A stretch of DNA of 64,000 nt from Motacilla alba alba (Eukaryota > Chordata > Aves > Passeriformes > Motacillidae): positions 4,387,685 through 4,451,684 of the forward strand of contig NC_052019.1 of the NCBI RefSeq assembly GCF_015832195.1, read 5' to 3'. How positions within the stretch are numbered: the first letter of the stretch is position 1; the number at the start of each line of letters is the position of its first letter. This document shows positions 23,351 through 35,507 of the stretch, piece by piece. The position numbers were made by a program, and so were the translations under genes. The notes under the pieces were generated by a model, which was given only the letters and a program-made list of their open reading frames with translations, was not told where the DNA came from and made no database searches.

Positions 23351-23422
23351 CTTTAGGTGAATATCTGTAGCATCAATCTTGGTAGCAAAGAAAATCTCAA
23401 TTCTGCCACCTGTGTCTTTTTC
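23351..23422 (-). CDS. Candidate coding exon (72 bp, phase 0-0), gene unknown
   Basis: On the minus strand this 72-bp segment is exactly 24 codons, open in only one of the three frames. It lies between an acceptor (gtgctctaatataacag) and a good donor (CTAAAG then gtaaataag). The translation begins EKDTGGRIEIFFATK and ends DATDIHLK, with an alternating hydrophobic pattern typical of a beta strand. It enters and leaves in phase 0. Phase therefore agrees with the candidate exon upstream at 35123-35202, which ends in phase 0. I do not recognise the family. A chance open segment remains possible because it is short and the acceptor's pyrimidine tract is mediocre. Confidence 0.3.
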
Positions 23423-23935
23423 CTGTTATATTAGAGCACATATTCACATTTCAGAGCTAAAGAGAGGCTGATTTGCTCTTTCCTACAAACTGTGCCTCAC
23501 CAAAATTTCACATCAACACTCAGGTAACAAAAAAGAATGGGTAACAAGATGATGACTTAATCTAGCATCTGTTCAAGTCTATGGTCACCCTTCCTTTAGA
23601 TCAAGGCCTAAATCCTTATTCCTAAAAGCAGCTTTGACACCTAATCCTTGGAGGGAGAAAAAAAGAAAGGCAGTGAGTCAAATACAATAAAACTCTGATG
23701 TTTTTGTACTTGAAGGACACATCAACATAAATACAAAAGCTCTGCTTGACCTATGCAGTGGCTTTCCAAGGAAACTGTGAGGAGAAGGTAAACAGGTTCA
23801 ATCCATCCTTTTGGAAAGTTAAACCTGAAGCTGAAAAGAAAGGAGACATATAGTTCAAGTTTCAGAGAAAATACAGCAAAGGCTGTGACCCAATAATCCC
23901 TTTTCTCTTAATGTGGTCATAATAGTTGTAATGGT
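23423..23935. other. Unique AT-rich sequence
   Basis: No repeat, gene or RNA signature seen in this half kilobase. Confidence 0.45.
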
Positions 23936-24178
23936 TTTGGCGTGGGGTTTTTTTGTGTGTTAGTTTTTTTCTGTGGTTTTTGTTGTTGTTGGTTTTGGTT
24001 TGTTTTTTTTTTTTTTTCTGGGCTTTTTTTTGTTTGGTTTGGTTTGGTTTTTTGTTTTGTTTTCTTTTTTTTTTTTGGTTGCTTGGTTAGTTGGTTGATT
24101 GGATGTTTTTTGGGGTTTTTGGGGGGTTTTTTTAGGTTTATTTGTGGGGGTTTTGTTTATTTGTTTGTTTTTTGTTGC
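23936..24178. repeat. Strongly skewed G/T low-complexity block
   Basis: About 240 bp in which the plus strand is almost only T and G, built of ggttt, gtttt and long T runs. It includes three long G runs (24112-24115, 24121-24126, 24146-24150) separated by T runs. The 81-codon Phe/Gly/Cys-rich plus frame and the Lys/Thr/Pro-rich 99-codon minus frame are composition artefacts. Confidence 0.92.
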
Positions 24179-25129
24179 AATGAGTAAAGACCTCATCTTC
24201 TGATCCTGTAAACGGCTCTTTAGCCTACCTGTTTCAGGTGACACTCCCATTATGCCCACGGCCTACACAAAATCTGCAGCTTGTACTGCAGATGGCTTCA
24301 CAGCAGTGCTTGCTGAAAGATGTTCTCAGTTCAAAAGCCATTTAAAAAAAGTTTTTCACATTATAACAAGTAAAAACTGTCTTTCACAAGTCATTGCTAG
24401 CACAGGCTGGCAGTGTTCCTCACCCACCTAACCTTTAGTTCTGTTCAGTGTGCAAGGTCAGAACCCTTTGTGCCTGCTGAGAGCCTCTGAGCTTGGCAGA
24501 AATTTTGCATGAATGCAGATGTCTACAAAAAAAGAGTTTGTTGGCAGGATCAGGACCTTTTGAATAATTCTGAAATGACAACACAGCTGGAATGAAGAGC
24601 CTGACATGTGTTCTGTGTCTATGGTGGTCATTGATTGCTTTTGGTTTTACACAGAAAACAAAAACATCTGAGGTCATTCTCCCCATCCCTCCCACTACAC
24701 ATTGCTATGCTATCCTTGCTCAAAACCAGTAGATATCCAAGTGTTTTACCTTAAAACCCTGGACTCTAGAGTCATGGTAACACAGAAGCTTTTCTGCCTT
24801 TTCTGTGTATAATTATTTCTATAAATAGATAGCCAGATGACTTCTAGATTTCAAACCTTCTAGGAAAAATTAAACCCATGAATACTAAAACTTGAAAACC
24901 ACAGAAAATATAAGGAGCCTCCTGCTTTCTAAAAACTACATCAGTAAATGTTGTCCTTCCAAGTTTTTGCTGCCTCTTTTTAGTATTGCAATTTTTAAGC
25001 TGAGCTGATAACCTGTGAACATCTCAGGTCAGCAGGAAGAGAACTGGCCTTGCCTGATGGGAGAGTGCACCAATCTCTCAAACCTAGTATTCAGAGTAGA
25101 ATTAACCTCATTTAATAAAATTAAATTTG
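24179..25129. other. Unique sequence
   Basis: No repeat family or gene recognised. Open frames of 66-86 codons have no supporting signals. Confidence 0.45.
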
Positions 25130-25229
25130 GAAGGTGTCCCTGTCCATGGCAGGGGGTTTGGAATGAGATGATCTCTAAGGCCCCTTCCAAACCAAACCAT
25201 TCTGTGACTCTGTGATTTGATTCTGTGAT
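25130..25229 (+). mobile_element. CR1 LINE extreme 3' end
   Basis: Only the last 100 bp of a CR1 remain: ggaaggtgtccctgtccatg, gagatgatctctaaggcccc, ttccaaaccaaaccattctg and two or three tctgtga terminal repeats. Short 5'-truncated copies like this are typical of CR1 insertion. Confidence 0.88.
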
Positions 25230-28200
25230 ATATAAAAGTAAGATGTCTGCACAAAGACAATCATTTAAATCCTCATCTCAACTGTTTCAGACTTTCATAT
25301 CAGTTAGGCTGAGCTGCCTTCTGCAAATGTGTGCTGCTGTCCTTTGACTACAGGCAGTGTTTAAACAAGCTGCTCATGCAGTCAAATGCACTCTCATTTG
25401 TGTGGATAAATGGCTTCCATTCACAGGCTATGACTACGCTGTAGAGTGACATGAAAATAATAAACTACCTTCAAACAAATGGGTTTTATCTGTATCATTT
25501 TAACTAATTGCACTTCCTGGGGGGAAAAAAAAAAAAAAAAAAAGTAGAGGATTTTGGCTTCTTCGTGAAAGATAAAATTTTTGAATTATTTATATTGGTG
25601 TCAATATTGCTCTTTAATATATGATATTTCCCTTCAGGATAGGAAAAAAGAAGAGGCAGCTGACCTGTGACGTAACCAAAATAAAATGTATCTAGCTCAG
25701 AGAAGTATTTAATAGGGCTGTGAACTTTTAGATGCAGGGCTCAACTTCTTGTTTTGCATTTGTGCTGTGTGTGAAACACTGAATTCTTAATCTATGACCG
25801 ATTCCAAGTAGTATTATAGTAACAATGTACAGTCAGAATGTGATTCTCCCTATAAAAAATAATTGAACATAGTTCATGGAAATGAGACATTGTCTGAATA
25901 GATAAACATGTCAGGTTTGTTACCATCTCCAGTACTGGATATATGAAATCAGGGAAGTAATTTGCCTTAGTTTTGATTTTATACCATCTTCTTCTGCTGG
26001 AGATTGACTTAAGCTCTCTGCTAGAAAAAAAAAAAACAGGATGCAAATCTGATCCAGAGAATCTTAAAATTAGGAAGAAACAACCCAAGAAGAATTTATA
26101 ATATGTGGCTTCCTACAGGACTGCTGAAGACTTTTCTGAAGACCAGAGTTAAGACAAGGCTCCAGCCAAGTGCCAGAAGCCTCTTTTGTGTTTGTCCACT
26201 CTCAGAAGTGACTCATGTCCCAGCCTGCCCAGGAGTGTGTGCTGAAACACAGCTCCTCCATTATTCAGATTATATCAGTTGAACCTTCAGCTTTGCTAAC
26301 AAAGGAGGTGGCAAATGTCTCTCCCTTTCCCATTAAAATCTTCTCCTGCAATTGCCTCAGTGTGTGTGAATAGATATAATAAGCAGATTGCAGGAATTAA
26401 TTAATTATGAGAGTTAACTTTTCACTTTCACCCTCCACTGAACATCTTTTGTTCCTTAGCCCTGGCTTTTGTAAAACTGAAGTTATTTCCCAGGATGTGT
26501 GGCTTCTAACATGACTGTGTCCTGTGTTTGGCTGCTACAGCACACCAAGCATGTGGAACATTTTAACAAGGAGTTTTTAATGAATCCCTGGAATAAAGCA
26601 CCCTCAGAAACAATACTTCAGTATGTGAGCACTTACATTCACTGCAGCAACAAAATCATAAAAAGAAAAAGGCAAGTATTTCCTATTACATTTTAAACAA
26701 TCTTTAACCACAGCCATTTGCTGACAGGCAAATTTGGATAAGGGGTGTTTTCTGCAATGCTGTGAGTGAATTATTTCAGACTTTTGGATGATTTACTAGA
26801 AAGATGTGTTAAAATGCTGGTAATCTGAACACCAGCAAGCAGTTTGCCTACTCCTCTCAACTTTTTAAATAAATGCCATCACCTATTCTGTATTGCCCTC
26901 AGCTTCTCACACTTGTGTCAGAAGGAAATGAGAGATTTTTAACACAGCCAACAAGTTCAGTGCAAAGTGGAGAGGGGCAGAATTTCCCTCAGGTCTTAAT
27001 CCCAGTAAAGGTTCAGGGCACTGCGTGGTTGTAATCAGTCACTTGTCTTTCTGAATTACTTTATTCAAAACCATGGGCAGCTCTGTAATGTCTTCTTTTT
27101 CTACCATCAGATGAATATTATGTGGCAAGAAAGCAAATTTAGAAAAGGGGCAATAAGGAAAATAAGGACAGAAGATTTACACTCAGTTTCTGCTTGTAGG
27201 ACTTGTTGCTGACTTTATTCAATATATATTTCAATCACCAGCATTACTTCCCTATGGCCTTGTCTTGGCTGTTTTAAGAGTTAGATGAGCTGATGTTTGC
27301 AAAGAAATTTCCTTGTGGAAAACACTGACATTTCCACAGAGTATTGAAGGCTGCAAAGGAATTCCTGTCCTGAAACTGCTTCTCCTCGTCTCTCAACCCC
27401 CCAGTTTTAATTGATTTATTTGGTTTGGTGATTGCACCACCACCCCTACCCTGGCTGAGGCACCATCTGCTCTCCTGGGTCCTTGCTGATAGAGAGGATG
27501 AGGAGGATTTGGGTAACAGACCTGAGGGTTTTAAGGCACAAGAATGAAGACTGATGGTTTCAGGCACAGTAGTCAAAGCCCCTTTTCTGCTGCTAATGAT
27601 CTGTCTAGGAGACAGTCAATTATGTCTGTATTTCAGCCAGAGCCATTCCATGATTTTTAAGGTGAAGTGGAAATCCCTAAACTAGGAATAGCTGTAATCA
27701 CCAAAGCCTGAAAAAACTTTTTACATTTTCAGAAGGTTCTTTCAAGGCTTTGACAGAGCCATGTAAAAATTAGGACAGGAACAAGAGTGTTAAGATCTTT
27801 TCATATTTGAATTTGGAAAAAATTTATATCCCTGAACCCGCAGAGAATTTGAAAAAGATACTGATGGACAGGTCAGCTTTCAAAAAAGAATAAAAAGCTA
27901 AACTGTCTTGTACAGCCATAGGAATCTTCAGCTCTAGGCTGCAGAGTGAGAAGCCTAAGGTCCAGTAAGTACAAAATAATATTAAAGTTTAATGCCAGCA
28001 GGTCGATCTGTGTGAATTTCTGTGCATTCACACACACACACTCCTGTGTATTTACTAAATCTGGACTCTGAGACAATTGGTGGGTCAACATTTGAAGATG
28101 GTTACAAACAATCATTCCTCATCAGGTTAAAGCTCCAATTGGATTTGTAATCTCTGTCAATAAGTGATAGAAAATGTCTGTATAACAGCAAGGTCAGAGA

Positions 28201-29324
28201 GGAATAAAATGGTGCCACTTTTCTGGTTAGAGAAATCTAGAATGCGAAATTGCCTTTTTTTATGGTTCTATATACTCCATATTTGGCTTCTGACTAAGCC
28301 AAGCAGCAATCCTGCAACCATCTGGAATTCCTCCATACTACTGGACTTTGTGGCAGCAGAAAATACCCTGAAAAACAAAGAAAACCAAAATATCTCTCTA
28401 TTTTCTGCTTTTCTTCTAGATCACCAAGAAAGGGCTGATTATGAGCAGGCTGCAGAGGCTGGTCCCAGTTAGTACGGGATGGATATTATGGGAACTTACT
28501 AGGATGAGCTAGAATAAACTGTGATTTGTTTTTGGAAGATGTGCACAAAAAACTGAAAAATAATTTAAATACAGTTTTCCTGCAGTCTGGTTTAGCTGTC
28601 CTCTGATTGTGTAGGAAACATTTGGCTTCCCAGTTTGGTGAACTTAATTAAAATTTCTTTTTGCCTAAACCATTTATCAAATTCAGTTTAAATTTTGAAG
28701 ATAACTGTGAGTTAAGTCAGAGCTACAATTTTAGAAAGAAAATTCTTCAAGTAATCTTGGCCACCTCTCTAGCAGACTTTGCAGTTCAGGTGATTTTGTA
28801 GATTAATTTACTATTTCAGACTTTGGACTTTTCCCCAAAGACCTTCAACACTGACAGTTTTTATGACTACAGTCACTGCAGATTTAGGATATAGTCCAGC
28901 TTCTATTAATTCAGTGGAAAAACTGCCTTTCATTCACAAAACACTGACTCAGAAACCTATTTGTACTTATTTGGAACTACAAACTATTGTAGTTTGTGGG
29001 GTTCTGAACCTGTAACTGTAAAAGATATAAGTTAATGTCCATCTAGTTGAACTATACCGGTAGAATTAAAGAAGTAAGAACACCATCTGAAAAGGGCATT
29101 TGTGGCATGTTTTTTGCAGTTTCACCTTTGTTGCCAAAGGTCTGCAGTTCCATGAATTAAGGTGACTTAAAGCTCCTTGCCAGGCTGCAGACACAGGAGA
29201 ACTGCACCCATCCATCAGTCTGCTGACTGCAGCCAGATACAGGTGAAGCAAGAAGACTGGGTGTTTAACAAATTACATTGCTTATTTAATTTTGATAGCC
29301 TTGACCCTAACTGCTTCTATAAAG
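25230..29324. other. Unique AT-rich sequence
   Basis: About 4 kb. It contains a 19-A run at 25525-25543 and a short CA repeat at 28028-28041, but no recognised repeat family and no supported gene. An acceptor-like tract (ctattttctgcttttcttctag, near 28419) is followed by a short open stretch ending in a stop. It could be a terminal exon on the plus strand but has no partner. Confidence 0.4.
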
Positions 29325-30019
29325 CAGCTTCTGGACAGTGTTCAGGCAGAAAGGGACCTGGGGGTGCTGGTCGGCAGTTGGTTGAGCATGAGCCAGCAGT
29401 GTGCCTTGGTGGCCAAGAAGTCCAATGGCATCCTGGCCTGCATTAGGAATTGTGTGGCCAGCAGGAGCAGGGAGGTCATTCTTCCCCTGTACTCGACGCT
29501 GGTGAGGCCACAACTCGAGTGCTGTGTCCAGGACTGGCCCCTCAGTTTAGGAAGGATGTGAAGATGCTTGAGCGTGTCCAGAGGAGGGCAACAAGGCTGG
29601 TGAGGGGCTTGGAACACAAACCCTATGAGGAACATTTAAAGGAACTGGGGTTGTTTAGCCTGGAGAAGAGGCTTAGAGGTGACCTTATTGCTCTCTATGA
29701 CTTCCTGAAGGGAGGTTGTAGACAGGTGGGGTAGGTCTCTTCCAACTGACAGCAACTGACAGAACAAGAGGACACAGTCTCAAGCTACATCAGGGAAGGT
29801 ATAGGTTGGATATTAGGAAAAAATTTTTCACCGAAAGAATAATAAAGTACTGGAATGCTCTTCCCAGGGAGGTGGTAGAATCACCATTTGTGGATGTGTT
29901 TAAAAAAACTGGACATGGCACTTGGTGCTGCGGTCTAGTTGAGGTGTTAGGGCATAGGTTGGGCTTGATGATCTCAGAGGTCTCTTCCAACCTAATGATT
30001 CTGTGATTCTGTGATTCTG
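29325..30019 (+). pseudogene. CR1 LINE copy with broken reverse-transcriptase C-terminus and 3' UTR
   Basis: The longest CR1 copy here (about 695 bp). The 5' part encodes the end of CR1 ORF2, the endonuclease/reverse-transcriptase protein that drives LINE target-primed insertion. Visible conserved stretches are [60 protein letters not shown] and IKYWNALPREVVESP. These fall in at least three different frames (about 29292-29561, 29450-29734, 29806-30006), so the copy has frameshifts and is dead. It ends with gatgatctcagaggtctctt and repeated attctgtg. It is 5'-truncated; catalytic RT motifs are absent. Confidence 0.95.
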
Positions 30020-31470
30020 CTCCAGCCGGTTCCCTTGCAGTGCTGCAGCTGCACCATGTTCAGCAGTGCTGCCACCCCAGCCTTAATTCCAAGGAGATTT
30101 TCAAGTGGAATCCAAGACATCCTTTTTGGATGATGCTTGTTGATTCACACCTGGGAGCGGCATAAAGACTGACCTGGACAGAAGGTTGAGTTTATATCCT
30201 TGTCACTTTCTAGTCTTTTTCAGCATGATAAAGAGGGTGTAAAGCCTTTATTCTGAAGAGACTAACCCTCCCACCTTCTTTGAGCTCCTCCTGGGAGGTG
30301 GCTGCTACCACTGAATCTGCCTCCACTGCTGCTGCAGTGGCATTCAGCTCTCAGCCAACCAGAAAATATAGTTTTGTAAATAATTATAATGTCTACAGTG
30401 TAAATGCTTTTCTTAAAATAAAATCAAATGTGTTTTGTTGCTTGTTTTTCTCACAAATAATTTGAGTTTGGAGAGCTGTTTAGCACTTAAGTACTGCCAA
30501 AGAGAAAACAATTTTTGTTCTGAGTATGCAAAGACATGATCTTGAGCAGGAATTTTCTCTCTTCAAAATGCTAATTAAACTAAACAATGAATTTTGATAA
30601 ATAAGTACATCTACAAGTTCCTGGCCTCAGGGAAGTGTCACCACAGTATATATTGTTTGCAAGAATGAATATCTCACATAAACGCTTTCCCCAATTAAAA
30701 GATACAAAGCTTGTATTTCAAATTAAAACAGCTGTGAGGGGCTGTTTGTGTGTGTTTGTGCGTGAGAGTGTTTTTCTGATGAGGTCTGAAAATAGATAGA
30801 GAGTCAATTAAATGGAAAAAGACAAGGAGATGGGTGCTGTTGAGAGGAAGATGTGCAGTGCAACTTGGTTGGAATTGGGAAACCCAAAAAAGCCTGGAGA
30901 GGTTGCCTCCCCAGCTGTGCCTCCATGAGTGTCTTTTACATTTGCAGTTTTCAGGGCGGTTGGAGCCATAAGTGAGATCAGATATTTACTGGAAGTGGTT
31001 CATAAAAGCCTTTAGAAATGGTCTGTATCTGTCTTGTAATCCAATATCTTTCCTTTCTCTGAAGGTCAGAGCCATGTTTGCTAACGTGGAGGTTTTTATT
31101 TGAAACCTGCCATATTGAGCACATCTACAGCCACAGAATGCAACAGAGAAACAGCAGGATAAAAACCTTCCTGCATGGAACCAGAGAGACTTAAACCCCA
31201 TATAACAAAGGTAGTTTAACTTGGTTAGTTTAACTAAGATATTTAACTTTATTAAACAAAATTAAATCCTTCCAGGTTTTAGTAAATGGAGTTGATTTTC
31301 CTAGATTTTATTGTGGTGGATGTAGGATACCCCAAGGAACTCGACAACCAGTGCCAGTAAAGGAGTTCCTTCAGGTTGATGTGACACCAACAGCAGCACA
31401 CAGAACACTGAGAGCCATTAAACAATTGCATGTTTAGTTTTTTTTTTTTCAAAATATCCTGATTTTGTTC
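30020..31470. other. Unique AT-rich sequence
   Basis: No gene or repeat recognised apart from ordinary short simple sequence (gtgtgtgtttgtgcgtg near 30.75 kb and a T run at 31438-31449). Confidence 0.45.
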
Positions 31471-31550
31471 CACAGAATCACAGAAGCATTTAGTTTGGAA
31501 AAGGATAGCCTGAGTGAGTCATCCCATCTAACACAGCCATCCAGTCCCAG
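31471..31550 (-). mobile_element. Worn CR1 3'-end remnant
   Basis: Starts cacagaatcacagaagc..tttagtttggaa, like the reversed CR1 terminus, followed by degraded catcc..atctaac text. It is short and diverged, hence the modest confidence. Confidence 0.5.
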
Positions 31551-32333
31551 AAATTCCATAAAAAGATAAATGTTAACACCTTAAAATGAGCCAGTGCTTC
31601 TACATTTTTCTATTCCCTCATAAGAAGCAGGTTAATATTTATTCAGAACGTTTCTATACACCTTTCATTAATACTCATTAGAATTTGCATCACTAAATTC
31701 TTTGTACTAACAGTAGGGAATATAAATATTTTGTATATATGAATATACATTTAAATAGAAAAAGAGAAAGCCTTTAAGAGATGTAGAAAAAACACTATTG
31801 TTATTATTTTGATTAAAATATTTTCTCATTCCCTTCCTGATCTATAATTATCACCTTTTGATAAGACTGTACACTGTACTTTATCAAATTATCATTCTTA
31901 TCAAAATATACAGCCATAAAGGCCTACACGTAGCACTTTTTATGTTATTTGTGAGAAGAGGAGGAAATATAATGGGAATCTTATGGTTTCTAAGGCACAA
32001 ACTTTGGACTTCCCTGATGGCTCACAGACTGAAGAAGGAAAATGAACATGTTGGAGTTCCTTGGTGTGACCAAGGACAGATTCCTCACGGTGCTGTAAAG
32101 AAATGCTGTCACCTCTCTGGTAATAAATTGCCAAGATTTAAAGTTATCAGAGCAGGACTCTCCAAGCCTTAATGGAGAGTGTGTAGGGTTGATGTAGGAC
32201 CCATATGCAGAGCTGTCACAGCCTGACCTCTCTTGCCTCAACAGCAGCGGGCTCTGATTGCACCCTGCACACTCCAGAGGTATTTTCCTCCCTGTCCTGC
32301 TCTCTGCCAGATCTGGACTCTAGAGATGCTGAA

Positions 32334-32770
32334 TGTTGTGGCATTCACATTTTCTGCAAAAACCCTTTCGCCCGGGATTTTTCTCCTGGGAAGCTGAGAG
32401 GCCTCAGAGAAAAAGGAAAACAATTGTTATCTCATTTGCTTCTCCTGTGTTGTGCTCATGTGGAATGTGTTTGGAGATTGTTTACTCACAGGTGATTGTT
32501 CCATTGGACTCTGCTGTGAGTTGTTTTCACTCTTTGGCCAATCAGGGCCAAGCTGTTGGGACTCTGGAAAGAGTCAGGAGTTTTCAATATTATCTTTTTA
32601 GCCTTCTGTAAGTATCCTTTCTGTATTCTTTAGTACAGTTAGTGTAGCATTCTTTAATATTCTATAGTATGATAAAGTAATAAATTAGCTTCTGAGAACA
32701 TGGAGTCAGATTGATTCCTTCCTTCCTTCCTGCCATGGGGCACCCTGCAAATACGATAGAATGTCACCAC
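32334..32770 (+). mobile_element. Solo LTR of a second endogenous-retrovirus family
   Basis: Begins tgttgtggcattcacatttt and continues through ttctcctgggaagctgagag, ctcatttgcttctcctgtgt, attgtttactcacaggtgat and gtaagtatcctttctgtatt. It carries AATAAA at 32679-32684 and ends in a degraded ...caaatacgatag..ccaca. I recognise it as an LTR common in songbird genomes; the subclass is uncertain. No gag, pol or env follows, so it is a solo LTR. The 3' border is blurred and no target duplication was confirmed. Open frames at 32205-32611 are artefacts of the LTR. Confidence 0.82.
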
Positions 32771-33649
32771 ACATTTTAGCTCCTGACAGCAGGCTTAGGA
32801 CAGCAATGTGGAAAGGGCATGTAAAGCCTGCTTTAAAATATTTCCATAGGTGGAAAAAAGTAGTGGCTTGGTTAGAGGAAAAGGAGTGTTTGTCTCCCTG
32901 GGGCTGGGTGAGGTCCAGCACTCGTCATGACTGCAGACCACTAAGGACAGATGGGTGTCCAGTGACCCATCCCAGATGGTGCTGGGCTCCATCAGCCTCA
33001 TGGACATGTACCTGTGTACAGCTGGTGCTGACTGGCATCTTTGGACTGGACAGAGGAACAGAGGTCCGAGCCACCTGCAGAGACTGAGCTGTCCTCTCAC
33101 CCTGCTGCAACAAGGCTGAAATAAACTGGCAAGAAAATCTTCCCTTATGCTACCTAAATATGAATTTTGTACCTTGTGTTCTCAATATCTTCTCTGGGTA
33201 ATAGGCCCTTCAGAAAATATGATGAATTTTATATTTTTGCAAAAGGTTCACAGACTTTTCAGCAATGTATATATGTATATTTATTAAAGAAGTAGCTCTG
33301 AGAGATCTGGTTGTGTGTTACCATTAACTCTCAATTCTACTTTGTATATTGCAAGAAGAAAACCCAGCATATCCTTCTCATTATGTTGACATAGAGAATA
33401 AAAGCAGATCCCCCAACTCCTAAAAAAACCCACTAAATAGTGTTTTTAAAGTATTTATAAAGTATTTTTGTATACTTTACCTTAATTCACTGGTTATGAA
33501 GGAAACTGTTAATGGAGAAATTTTGCATTGAAAGTCAGACTGTTTTTGACACAGACAAAATTAGTACTGAAGCAACACAGATTATTATCTGAGTGATGAA
33601 TAGAAGATGAGGAGCAGCCAGAATAGATTTGACATGAAAAAATCATGTC
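32771..33649. other. Unique sequence after the LTR
   Basis: GC is slightly higher at 32.8-33.1 kb, with overlapping open frames of about 100 codons on both strands. None has a recognisable motif or paired splice sites. Confidence 0.4.
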
Positions 33650-34480
33650 AAACCAATCTAAACTCCCTTTGTGACAAACCAACAGACTTTGAGGATGGAG
33701 AGGAGCAGTGGATATCATGAGTCTTGGCTTTAGAAATGCTTTTGATGTGGTTTCAGATGGAGCTCTCATAAGCAACCAAGGTCTAGATATAACTAGCAGG
33801 TAGAAAAAACCAAAAAAAAACCCCAAACAACAACAACAAGCTGCAGTAGAGATGCTGATGGGAAGAGACTGATGGAGGTTCTGCAATGATCTTTTCCAGG
33901 TCAGTCTCTGTCAGTGTTTTTGTTAAATCTAATGAGCCAGACACAATAAATATATTTTGGAAGACAGGCTTAGAATTCAAATTCTTAGAGATGCAAACAG
34001 ATAAAAATGAAATTAAATTAATTTCATGGGGACAAATGTAATATTTTGCATGCAGGTGGGAGTAATTATCTTCAAAGACAGAAATCAGGGAACAATCAGC
34101 AATTCTTCTCAAGTCAGCCTTAGGATTATGGCTGGTCACAAGTGGAAAGCAAGGCAATGATGATGTGCTGCTGCAGGTACCTTCCCTTTTTACTCAGCTG
34201 CAACTCACAGGGTTTTAGCTGAGCTCATATTTGTACAGGACACTCGTGGAGAGAGGAGGAGTCTGTAGGAGATCCGTGAAAAATCTGAGCTGGGGGAAAA
34301 AAACTGAGAGAAAAGGACTAAACATGTTTTTTTAGTGTGAAGAGATGATTGAGAGAGCAGCTTTTAATTAAAAAAGAGGCTGCTGTTTAATGAATTCTTC
34401 ATGGGTATAAACTGTAGCAAAACAGATTCATTTAGATTAGACAAATACATTTCTAGCAGCGTGGAGAGGCTGCATATTTT
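33650..34480 (+). mobile_element. Ancient, heavily decayed CR1-like LINE remnant
   Basis: Three patches in consensus order resemble CR1-group ORF2 and tail. At 33700-33775 gtggatatcatgagtcttgg..gcttttgatgtggtttcaga corresponds to the RT motif around V-D-x-x-x-L-x-F-x-x-A-F-D. At 34030-34185 there is degraded text of the later RT and thumb region. At 34280-34480 actgtagcaaaacagattca..tttagattagacaaatacat resembles the block before the 3' UTR. Stops and shifts are everywhere. It is clearly older than the other CR1 copies. The identification rests on memory of the consensus. Confidence 0.55.
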
Positions 34481-35122
34481 TATTGATTTTCTTCTGGGTG
34501 GTATCATGGTTGTCCTTCTGCACATTGGCTTCTGTTGGCCTTCAGCTCATGGGTGGTTCATGAGGTTGGGAGACCCAGCTGGAGAATCCAAAAGGGGATT
34601 TCACACCTTGGTTTTTATATAAAGCCTGTGGATGAGCCAGATTTACCTGTAGACAACATTTCTGCAGCAAAGTTCATACTTCTGTAACTCAGAGAACCAC
34701 TCAAGTCTGCATATAATGTATTTTAGGCTCATTCCAGGTGTCTTAGGCTCCTTAAAGGTATTTCAGGAATAATTTCCTTTTTCTACTGTTGAACTAATGC
34801 ATATTAGTGCTCTCCATGCTGCGTGGTCTTAAAGCAGGCACTACTCACAGGCACATTTTGCTTCAAGAGCAGAATCAGCTTGAACAGAGAGCTGAACATA
34901 GGGAAAAAGGCAAAAAGATGGTCAAATAAGTGAAAGTGGAGTGAGGAATCATTGAAATTGTTGAATAAGGTTGAGACAGTAACACAGAAGGGTTTAAACA
35001 GAGCTGTGACTTTTAAGAAGAGTGTGTGAAAATATACATAACTAATGCAAATCCAGACAGCAACGATCTGCCAGACTAATCTTGTTCCCACCTCTTATTT
35101 GCACTTGCATGTCACCTCCTAC
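34481..35122. other. Unique AT-rich sequence
   Basis: No gene or repeat recognised. A 15-bp splice-flanked segment near 34653-34667 on the minus strand is too short to weigh. Confidence 0.4.
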
Positions 35123-35202
35123 CTTCAGCCAGGTTAACGTTACTTGGTGAATTCCCAAACAGGCCTCACGAAGGTCAGCCAGGTTTGGGAAGTGTTGGAG
35201 TC
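35123..35202 (-). other. Candidate coding exon (80 bp), gene unknown
   Basis: A strong acceptor (atgtcacattcactgcag) and a good donor (GCTGAAG then gtaggagg) bound an 80-bp segment on the minus strand. Only one frame is open to the end; it begins LQHFPNLADLREACLG and ends TLTWLK. It needs one carried-over nucleotide and ends in phase 0. The segment at 39361-39400 leaves exactly one nucleotide, and the segment at 23351-23422 starts in phase 0, so all three join. No family was recognised. Confidence 0.27.
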
Positions 35203-35507
35203 CTGCAGTGAATGTGACATATGAACACACACTTGAATTGAAACCTCTTCAGTTGTGGGATAGCTAATCTCACACTTCTGCACAGTATTTAATGTATTCT
35301 GTTCACAGAAGAGAAGGGATGTGCTTTTAATGAAGCGCAAATGTCAAAAATCCAGCACTGAAATACTATCTTAGATGTGGCTGAAAGTGTAAGAAATACT
35401 GGTGGCATGACCATGTCAAATCATATCAACCTTTTTTTACATTATTTATTCCAATAATAATGAAAAAATCATTAAAGATATGAAGCTACTGCTGATTTTT
35501 CTCTGAC

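Noticed and set aside
23942..24259. 81- and 99-codon low-complexity proteins
   Set aside because: They are composition artefacts of the G/T block (Phe/Gly/Cys on one strand, Lys/Thr/Pro on the other).
25525..25543. Poly-A run as the tail of a processed pseudogene
   Set aside because: No coding remnant or target duplication is visible in front of it; the same holds for the A or T runs at 6001, 23023 and 43330.
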